Assembly (NCBI GenBank): GCA_047625765.1 | Contig: JBLHRE010000086.1 | Location: 1-7,645 of the forward strand | Length of the DNA stretch: 7,645 bases | Source: JBLHRE01 sp047625765 | GTDB taxonomy: Bacteria; Bacteroidota; Bacteroidia; Flavobacteriales; JBLHRE01 | Direction of reading: 5' to 3' | Made by a program: the position numbers and the translations under genes | Part shown: piece after piece, positions 6,518-7,645 of the stretch | How positions within the stretch are numbered: the first letter of the stretch is position 1 | Layout: every line of letters starts with the position of its first letter | Notes under the pieces: model-generated | Told to the model about the DNA's origin: nothing | The model's database searches: none | Seen by the model: the letters and a program-made list of their open reading frames with translations, nothing else

Positions 6518-6546
6518 AAAAAAGAGGCCAATGGCCTCTTTTTTTT
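6516..6546. terminator. Bidirectional intrinsic terminator
   Basis: A perfect inverted repeat: eight A, GAGGCC, a three-base loop AAT, GGCCTC, eight T. The six-pair GC stem is flanked by eight further A:T pairs, so it gives a hairpin plus U-tract on either strand. It starts inside the TAA stop of the deacetylase gene and ends 18 bases from the stop of the convergent YfhO-type gene, so it can end both transcripts. Confidence 0.9.
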
Positions 6547-6564
6547 ATGTGCTTAGTATCGTTT

Positions 6565-7645
6565 CTATGCCTTAGAACGGCTATTTTTTATTTCGAGATA
6601 AACTACTCCCGCGCCAAAGCCTATTAATAAGATAACTGCAATAAGACCAATGGTAGAACCTAGGTGATAGGATGTTGGTTTAAAGCTTAACACCAAATCG
6701 TGCTTACCTGCTGGCACTTCAATAGTTCGTAAAACGTAATTGGCTCTTTTAATTTCAACTTCATTGCCATCTACCCTTGCTACCCATCCCTTATCGTAAT
6801 ATATTTCTGATAAAACGATCAATTGCTCTGCAGGAGTATTGTAGGTGTATTTCAGTTCTTTGGGTGAGTATGAATTTAGCGTAACAGACCCTACTCCAGA
6901 ATAATTTGTTTCTAGACCTTCCATAAATCGCTTGTCAACAATTGCAGTTGTATTGGGGTCAAAATTCCCTAAGGCGGCAATTTCGGCATCGGCATTTGCA
7001 ACCTCTTTTACCTCTTTTACAAACCATGCATTCCCCAAGGTACCTGGGTTTTTTACTGCTTGTAATTCTCCCCCATTATCGCGCAATACGTATTTGGTAT
7101 TTAACATATTAATTACAGCAGGATTCCCTTTTGAAATATGGGCATCTATCAACTCTTGGTACCTACCCATTTTAACTGCAGAATAGCCCCCTAAAGATTT
7201 ATGGAAATAACAAGTTCTTGCACCAGCATCTAATCTTTCTGCCTGATTAAAGACTCTATAATGTGGGTCTGGATCTTGCATTATTTGTAAGTCTGCTTGT
7301 GTAGGTTTAAAGGCCTGTGTAAACCTAGACTTATTCACATAGTCATCAGCATTTAGATAACGGTGATTTACGCCAACCAAATCTATTAACACTAAGGCCC
7401 CAATAATCAATAGCCCGTAGCTACTTTTCAATTTGGATTTAAGTATCATCCAAATTGCCCCACCAGCAAGTGCAATAAAAATTAAAGAACGGAATATATC
7501 AGCCTTAACCATTGCCTCTCTATCCTTTAGAATTGCATCAACAGGCCAACCTTTACTAGCCAAACTAGCATCATTAGCACCAGAATAATCCATCATCAAA
7601 GAAGCCATAAATAATAAGCCAAGCAAAGAGGCAATAGTAATGCTT
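6565..7645 (-). CDS. YfhO-family membrane protein, C-terminal part (N-terminus beyond the right edge)
   Basis: The frame is open from the right edge (first full codon at 7644) to a TAG at 6565, giving 359 visible residues; the family is usually over 800, so more than half is missing. A TTG at 7626 is internal and not a real start. Counting from the first visible residue, membrane segments lie at about 4-18, 50-68 and 75-92; then comes DLVGVNHRYLNADDY, a soluble domain to about 325, and a final membrane segment at about 329-351 with a basic tail. The segment LSEIYYDKGWVARVDG, followed by RANYVLRTIEVPAGKHDL, is very typical of YfhO proteins. These belong to the GT-C-like membrane glycosyltransferase group; in Bacillus subtilis YfhO takes part in lipoteichoic acid glycosylation. 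Bacteroidota lack that polymer, so the role here is unknown but probably in envelope glycan or lipid modification. It converges on the deacetylase gene across the shared terminator. Confidence 0.9.
   Translation of the reverse strand, partial: SITIASLLGLLFMASLMMDYSGANDASLASKGWPVDAILKDREAMVKADIFRSLIFIALAGGAIWMILKSKLKSSYGLLIIGALVLIDLVGVNHRYLNADDYVNKSRFTQAFKPTQADLQIMQDPDPHYRVFNQAERLDAGARTCYFHKSLGGYSAVKMGRYQELIDAHISKGNPAVINMLNTKYVLRDNGGELQAVKNPGTLGNAWFVKEVKEVANADAEIAALGNFDPNTTAIVDKRFMEGLETNYSGVGSVTLNSYSPKELKYTYNTPAEQLIVLSEIYYDKGWVARVDGNEVEIKRANYVLRTIEVPAGKHDLVLSFKPTSYHLGSTIGLIAVILLIGFGAGVVYLEIKNSRSKA

Noticed and set aside
6932..7186. Plus-strand open frame of 84 codons
   Set aside because: Antisense to the soluble domain of the YfhO-type gene; no start context or motif.
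7624..7626. TTG as the start of a 353-residue protein
   Set aside because: The frame continues to the window edge and YfhO proteins are much longer, so the gene is truncated by the window, not started here.
1..7645. CRISPR array, insertion sequence, phage, toxin-antitoxin or defence system
   Set aside because: No direct-repeat array, no transposase or integrase frame, no terminal inverted repeats and no defence-type domains were seen; almost all bases are explained by core or envelope genes.

Overview
The window looks like an AT-rich chromosomal segment from a member of the Bacteroidota, most likely a Flavobacteriales-type lineage. The grounds are: two exact matches to the Bacteroidota promoter -7 element TAnnTTTG in a divergent gene spacer; start codons without clear Shine-Dalgarno sequences; a kinase-free membrane protein with three PASTA domains next to ddl; an RlmH/RdgB/NadC/YihY neighbourhood of the kind known from that phylum; and a large secreted protein whose N-terminal part resembles type IX secretion (T9SS) cargo proteins. 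The family-level assignment is uncertain.

Layout: there are nine protein genes in five strand blocks. (A) Minus strand, 1852 down to 1: a three-PASTA membrane protein, then nine bases later a secreted protein that runs off the left edge. (B) Plus strand, 1959-2921: D-alanine--D-alanine ligase, divergent from block A across a 106-base spacer with a -7 element on each strand. (C) Minus strand, 3957-2907: rlmH and rdgB, packed end to end; the end of rdgB overlaps the end of ddl by 15 bases. (D) Plus strand, 4021-6517: nadC, a YihY/BrkB-family membrane protein and a PIG-L/LmbE-type deacetylase, probably one transcript. It ends at a perfect 31-base hairpin (6516-6546) that can serve both strands. 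(E) Minus strand, from the right edge to 6565: the C-terminal part of a YfhO-family membrane protein.

How the genes relate: blocks A and B point to the cell envelope, with Ddl making the peptidoglycan dipeptide precursor and a PASTA protein that could sense or organise peptidoglycan in the periplasm. Block C is housekeeping: ribosome modification and nucleotide-pool cleaning. Block D begins with NAD synthesis and continues with two membrane or sugar-related proteins of less certain role. Block E probably contributes to envelope glycan or lipid modification. I see no RNA genes, insertion sequences, CRISPR arrays, phage genes or toxin-antitoxin pairs. No stretch above 300 bases lacks a gene; the largest spacers are about 106, 63 and 47 bases. 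This is mainly a core-genome region, and I found no convincing new multi-gene system. The least explained items are the edge-truncated secreted protein and its coupling to the PASTA gene.
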